Assembly: GCA_031254715.1 (NCBI GenBank)
Contig: JAIRTY010000583.1
Coordinates: forward strand, 1-6,901
Direction of reading: 5' to 3'
DNA from: Nocardiopsaceae bacterium
GTDB taxonomy: Bacteria > Actinomycetota > Actinomycetes > Streptosporangiales > Streptosporangiaceae
Length of the DNA: 6,901 nt
Both the position numbers and the translations under genes were made by a program. The notes beneath the pieces were generated by a model that saw nothing but the letters and a program-made list of their open reading frames with translations, did no database searches and was not told the DNA's origin. Shown one piece after another: positions 5,611 to 6,901 of this stretch (the first letter of the stretch is position 1; each line of letters starts with the position of its first letter).

Positions 5611-6901
5611 CTAAATCCACCAGCGCGCGCGGCGCTGCTGTGCCAGCCGGGTGGCGGGCCCGGTAATCCCCTGCGCGTGATCGCCGAGATGGTGCAGGTG
5701 GTCGCTGACCCATAGCAGGCGCGGCGCCTCGTGCAAGGGCCCCTCGCCGGCGCACGGCGGCGCCGCTGGGACGCCGGGGAAACCGAGTGCCGGCCCAGTG
5801 AGCGGGCCGGGCCCGTCCTGGGCGGAGGTGCCCGGGGCGGAGGTGCCCGGGGCGGGGGTGCCCGGGGCGGGGGTGCCCGGGGCGGTCACGGCCGGGCCGG
5901 GCGTGCCGACCATGGCGGCAACCCGGGTGTAGAAGCCGGCCAGCTCCGCCGCCACGTGCCGCAGCCCGTCCCGTTCCGCCTCGTCCGCTGGCACGGCGCT
6001 GCGGTCGGGTTCCGCCGCCCCGCCCGCGGTCGCGGCGCTGCCGTCGCCGGCGGCTGCCCCGTCGCCGGCGGCTGCCCCGTCGCTGGCGGCTTCGCCGTCC
6101 GGTGCTGGCAGGGTGGCCAGCGAGTAGGCGGTGAGCCGGAGCCGGGTCGTGGCCGCGACCAGCTGCCACAGATCGTCCCTGACCATGCGCTTGGCACCCT
6201 GCTCGGCCAGGTACCCGCGCAGCGCCTCGTCCAGCCGGATGCCTGCGCTGACCGCTGCGACGGTGCTGGCTGACGCGACCGGGCGGCCGCCGAGCGCCCA
6301 GTCGACCGCCTGCGTCAGGTACGCGGCGCCGCGCCGGAACGCATCCGCGAGGTCATGCCCGACCACCCCGGACGCCCCGTGCGGCCAGAACAGCGCCCCC
6401 ACCACCAGGCTCACCGCGCAGCCGATCGCGACATCCTCGATCCGCAGCAGGCCGACCCGCCAGCCCGCGGGCACCAGCAGGTTGAACAGCACCACCACGG
6501 TGACCGTGAAGGCAGCCTGGCCGACCAGGAACGGCGCGGTCCCGGGCGCGTACGCGGCGACCAGGACCGCGAGCGGCAGCACCGCCCACAGCGCCACCGG
6601 GCTGGTGCCGATGCCGAGCAGCAGCGCCGCGCCCACCGCGAACCCGGCCACCGTGCCCGCCAGCGCGCGCAGCGCCGTCGAGCCGGTGGCAGCGGCGTTC
6701 CCCCGCAGCACCGACAGGGTGCCGAGCACCACCCAGAACCCGTGCTGCACGCCGCTGAGGTCGGCGACCGCGACCGCCACCGCGAGCGCGACCGCCCCGC
6801 GCGCCGCGTTCCTGAACACCACCGAACGGAGGCTGGCCTCGGGCAGCGCCACGCCCATCTCACCGAGGACCCGCAGCGTGTATTCAAACGCCTTCTTCGC
6901 C
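5611..6901 (-). CDS. FUSC-family membrane protein (aromatic acid exporter-like), 5' end outside the window
   Basis: The frame is open to the right edge, giving the last 429 residues of a protein that family members carry at roughly 650-750. Counting from the in-window Met at 6858: membrane helices at about 17-37, 40-52, 62-83, 86-104, 112-130 and 136-157, with the family's GVQHGFWVVLGTLSVLRGNA and WRVGLLRIEDVAIGCAVSL motifs. A cytoplasmic helical region follows (HDLADAFRRGAAYL, LRGYLAEQGAKRM, LWQLVAATTRLRLTAYSLATL). Two low-complexity inserts encoded by tandem repeats, (Ala/Gly/Asp)-rich and PGT(P/S)A, flank the helix AERDGLRHVAAELAGFYTRV. FUSC proteins are related to fusaric-acid resistance and aromatic-acid efflux pumps; the substrate here is unknown. 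The Met at 6858 is unlikely to be the true start, because coding-like sequence continues upstream with no stop and the family's N-terminal half is missing. Confidence 0.88.
   Translation of the reverse strand, partial: AKKAFEYTLRVLGEMGVALPEASLRSVVFRNAARGAVALAVAVAVADLSGVQHGFWVVLGTLSVLRGNAAATGSTALRALAGTVAGFAVGAALLLGIGTSPVALWAVLPLAVLVAAYAPGTAPFLVGQAAFTVTVVVLFNLLVPAGWRVGLLRIEDVAIGCAVSLVVGALFWPHGASGVVGHDLADAFRRGAAYLTQAVDWALGGRPVASASTVAAVSAGIRLDEALRGYLAEQGAKRMVRDDLWQLVAATTRLRLTAYSLATLPAPDGEAASDGAAAGDGAAAGDGSAATAGGAAEPDRSAVPADEAERDGLRHVAAELAGFYTRVAAMVGTPGPAVTAPGTPAPGTPAPGTSAPGTSAQDGPGPLTGPALGFPGVPAAPPCAGEGPLHEAPRLLWVSDHLHHLGDHAQGITGPATRLAQQRRARWWI
5821..5885. repeat. 15-bp tandem repeat inside the FUSC gene
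   Basis: Four 15-bp units (5821-5835, 5836-5850, 5851-5865, 5866-5880) plus a 5-base remainder. Units 1-2 and 3-4 are identical pairs differing at one base (A/G). They encode PGT(S/P)A pentapeptides in the FUSC protein. The plus strand of units 3-4 (5849-5882) has G-runs of 4-5 with 1- and 5-base loops, a G-quadruplex pattern. The length keeps the frame for any copy number. Confidence 0.92.
6043..6096. repeat. 18-bp tandem repeat inside the FUSC gene
   Basis: Two identical 18-bp units (6043-6060, 6061-6078) and a third diverged one (6079-6096). They encode a GDGAAA-type Ala/Gly/Asp-rich linker between two helical segments of the cytoplasmic region of the FUSC protein. The unit is a multiple of three, so copy-number change would not break the gene. 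Confidence 0.85.

Noticed and set aside
5821..5885. Possible CRISPR-like array
   Set aside because: The 15-bp units are directly adjacent without spacers and encode an in-frame peptide repeat.
5570..6169. A 199-codon minus-strand frame with many Arg and Gly residues
   Set aside because: It is an alternative frame of the FUSC gene across the tandem repeats and shows no family motif.

Overview
The window is very GC-rich, with G/C-ending codons, GTG as well as ATG starts and weak Shine-Dalgarno or apparently leaderless starts. This points to an actinomycete (Actinomycetota). The genus cannot be told from the sequence. It looks like ordinary chromosomal accessory metabolism; I see no transposase, integrase, phage gene, CRISPR array, rRNA or tRNA.

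Layout. Positions 1-57 hold nested G-rich tandem repeats that duplicate the tail of the first gene. 58-2322 (minus) encodes a complete molybdopterin oxidoreductase of the FdhF/YdeP type, with Cys-His at the position where classical formate dehydrogenase has selenocysteine-His. A spacer of about 140 bp (2323-2465) carries a 9-bp inverted repeat. Next, 2466-3600 (minus) is a dihydropyrimidinase/hydantoinase-like amidohydrolase that is broken: its two halves lie in different frames and about 100 residues are missing from the middle, including two expected metal-binding histidines. A divergent spacer (3601-3775) separates it from a plus-strand aldo/keto reductase (3776-4741) with a Kv-beta-like active site (Asn instead of the catalytic His). 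After a hairpin comes a plus-strand SRPBCC-like protein of unknown role (4858-5388). Its 3' end overlaps a convergent 74-residue tryptophan-rich protein (5321-5545, minus). The promoter region of that small gene contains a good match to the Gram-positive/actinobacterial LexA (SOS) box. The right edge (5611-6901, minus) is the C-terminal part of a FUSC-family membrane protein that continues beyond the window and carries two minisatellite-coded low-complexity inserts.

Function together. I see no convincing shared pathway. The two left-hand minus-strand genes could once have been co-transcribed, but the spacer and hairpin between them argue for separate units. The observations most worth checking are the putative SOS control of the small Trp-rich protein, the internal deletion in the amidohydrolase, and the Asn-type aldo/keto reductase. 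I did not find a clear new multi-gene system.
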